Under the pieces are notes generated by a model. It saw nothing but the letters and a program-made list of their open reading frames with translations. It was not told the DNA's origin and made no database searches. Position numbers and translations under genes: made by a program. DNA of 6,049 nt from Acidobacteriota bacterium (GTDB taxonomy: Bacteria > Acidobacteriota > UBA6911 > RPQK01 > JADFOI01), in contig JAPUKI010000283.1 in the NCBI GenBank assembly GCA_027295745.1, forward strand, positions 1 to 6,049, given 5' to 3'. Positions 5,263-6,049 of the stretch are shown piece after piece. The stretch's first letter is position 1; every line of letters begins with the position of its first letter.

Positions 5263-6048
5263 TTAGATCTCGTCCTCTTGAACCTGTCGTTCAATATGAG
5301 CCAGGTTGGCCTCAATGGATTGGAAATAAAGGTTTTCCCCACTGCTGAAGTGGTGTGAAAGTGCCTTGTGGACCCCGCCCCAGTGGGTTTCGAGCATTCG
5401 TTTAACATAGCCTTCATAAAAACTGCGAGTTTGCTTGAGCAAATCCTCGGCACTGCTATAGTCGTTGATCCAGCTGTCGTTGGTGTCTGAGTAGGCGGCA
5501 GCCTCCGCGAATTCCTCGTAAAGTGCATACAGGCTCTCGGGGTAGTCTGGCGCAGCCATTTGGCCGAGCATGTCACCCGTACCCAGGACCCACCCCAGCA
5601 AGCTTTCTCGATCGTTTGCAAAGGGAATTTCGTCAATGTTGACCTCCACGCCGGTACAGTCGATGGCAAGCTGTATGAGGCGGATCTCATCAGCAGTGAC
5701 ACCAAATTCTGGAAGAAATCTTGCTGCAAATTTCTCACTCCGTTTGACATGAGAGAGGGTGTACTTGCCACCTGTGCCCTCATCATCACCGACCTGTTTT
5801 ATGAACCCGCTATCGTGTAACAGGGTAGCCGCGACAATCAGCTCAAAGTCGCGCCAGCTCAGGGCTGGAGATTTTCCGCTTTTTATGTGTCCGTCTAGAA
5901 TTCGAACGACTGCCACTGTGGCCTTACCGGTATGGGTCAGGTCGTGATAAGCGGTATCGCTGTGCTGGTAGCCAGGATACCTTCCTTCAAACAAGTCCTG
6001 TACTCGCTCAAAGATTTTGACCAAAAAGGTTGTGCTCTTGTCCGGAAA
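5263..6048 (-). CDS. HD-domain metal-dependent phosphohydrolase, 5'-truncated by the window edge
   Basis: The frame on the minus strand runs from beyond the right edge to a TAA at 5263-5265. A TTG at 6022-6024 gives 253 residues but has no ribosome site and the frame stays open upstream, so the true start probably lies outside. Numbering from that TTG, metal ligands of an HD fold can be seen: YHDLTHT (26-32), the HD pair in LLHDSGF (68-74), SH at 91-92, and the closing Asp in GTGDMLGQMA (148-157). The family hydrolyses phosphate esters, often nucleotides or cyclic nucleotides. YHxxxHT at the start recalls cyclic-nucleotide phosphodiesterases, but the substrate is unknown. No GGDEF, GAF or response-regulator part is visible in the window. 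The gene is convergent with the OsmC gene, with only 37 nt between stops and no obvious terminator hairpin. Confidence 0.82.
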   Translation of the reverse strand, partial: FPDKSTTFLVKIFERVQDLFEGRYPGYQHSDTAYHDLTHTGKATVAVVRILDGHIKSGKSPALSWRDFELIVAATLLHDSGFIKQVGDDEGTGGKYTLSHVKRSEKFAARFLPEFGVTADEIRLIQLAIDCTGVEVNIDEIPFANDRESLLGWVLGTGDMLGQMAAPDYPESLYALYEEFAEAAAYSDTNDSWINDYSSAEDLLKQTRSFYEGYVKRMLETHWGGVHKALSHHFSSGENLYFQSIEANLAHIERQVQEDEI

Positions 6049-6049
6049 G

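Noticed and set aside
5097..5789. 230-codon minus-strand frame overlapping the HD and OsmC genes
   Set aside because: It is out of frame with the clear HD-domain protein and has low-complexity, Arg/Ser/Thr-rich content typical of a shadow frame.

Overview
The window looks like ordinary chromosomal DNA of a Gram-negative-type bacterium with moderate GC content. An IHF-alpha/MerR gene pair, a Tat-exported copper oxidase and a large membrane-anchored ATPase would fit Desulfobacterota/Myxococcota-like or Acidobacteriota-like lineages. That placement is an inference from gene style only. No rRNA, tRNA, CRISPR array or transposase is visible.

Layout, left to right. (1) Positions 3-1715 (+): the 3' part of a gene for a multi-pass membrane protein fused to an AAA/STAND-type P-loop ATPase. 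Its last codons run into an array of seven 7-bp tandem repeats (1697-1745). (2) Positions 1780-2446 (+): an IHF-alpha-like nucleoid protein followed 10 nt later by a small MerR-type regulator. The last repeat unit supplies the -35 box of a near-consensus promoter. (3) Positions 2534-4700 (+): a two-gene unit with a Tat-exported two-domain multicopper oxidase and, 7 nt later, a ZIP-type metal transporter with an extra extracytoplasmic domain. A TTTAG-N6-CTAAA dyad resembling a metal-regulator (DtxR/MntR-like) operator sits in front of it. (4) Positions 4764-5225 (+): an OsmC-family thiol peroxidase-like gene that conventional translation would split at an in-frame TGA. (5) Positions 5263-6048 (-): the 3' part of a convergent HD-domain phosphohydrolase gene, running off the right edge.

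The most important observation is the OsmC gene. The TGA at 4956-4958 lies exactly where the family has its first catalytic cysteine (GG-[Cys]-LTGTLAG). Both halves are in the same frame and intact, the second conserved Cys (134) is present, and a 6-bp stem with a GGA loop lies 26 nt after the TGA, as expected for a bacterial SECIS element. I read it as a 153-residue selenoprotein, not a pseudogene or two small genes.

The MCO, ZIP and OsmC genes together suggest a periplasmic metal-oxidation/metal-uptake function beside a peroxide-detoxifying enzyme. The link between metal handling and peroxide defence is an inference from adjacency.
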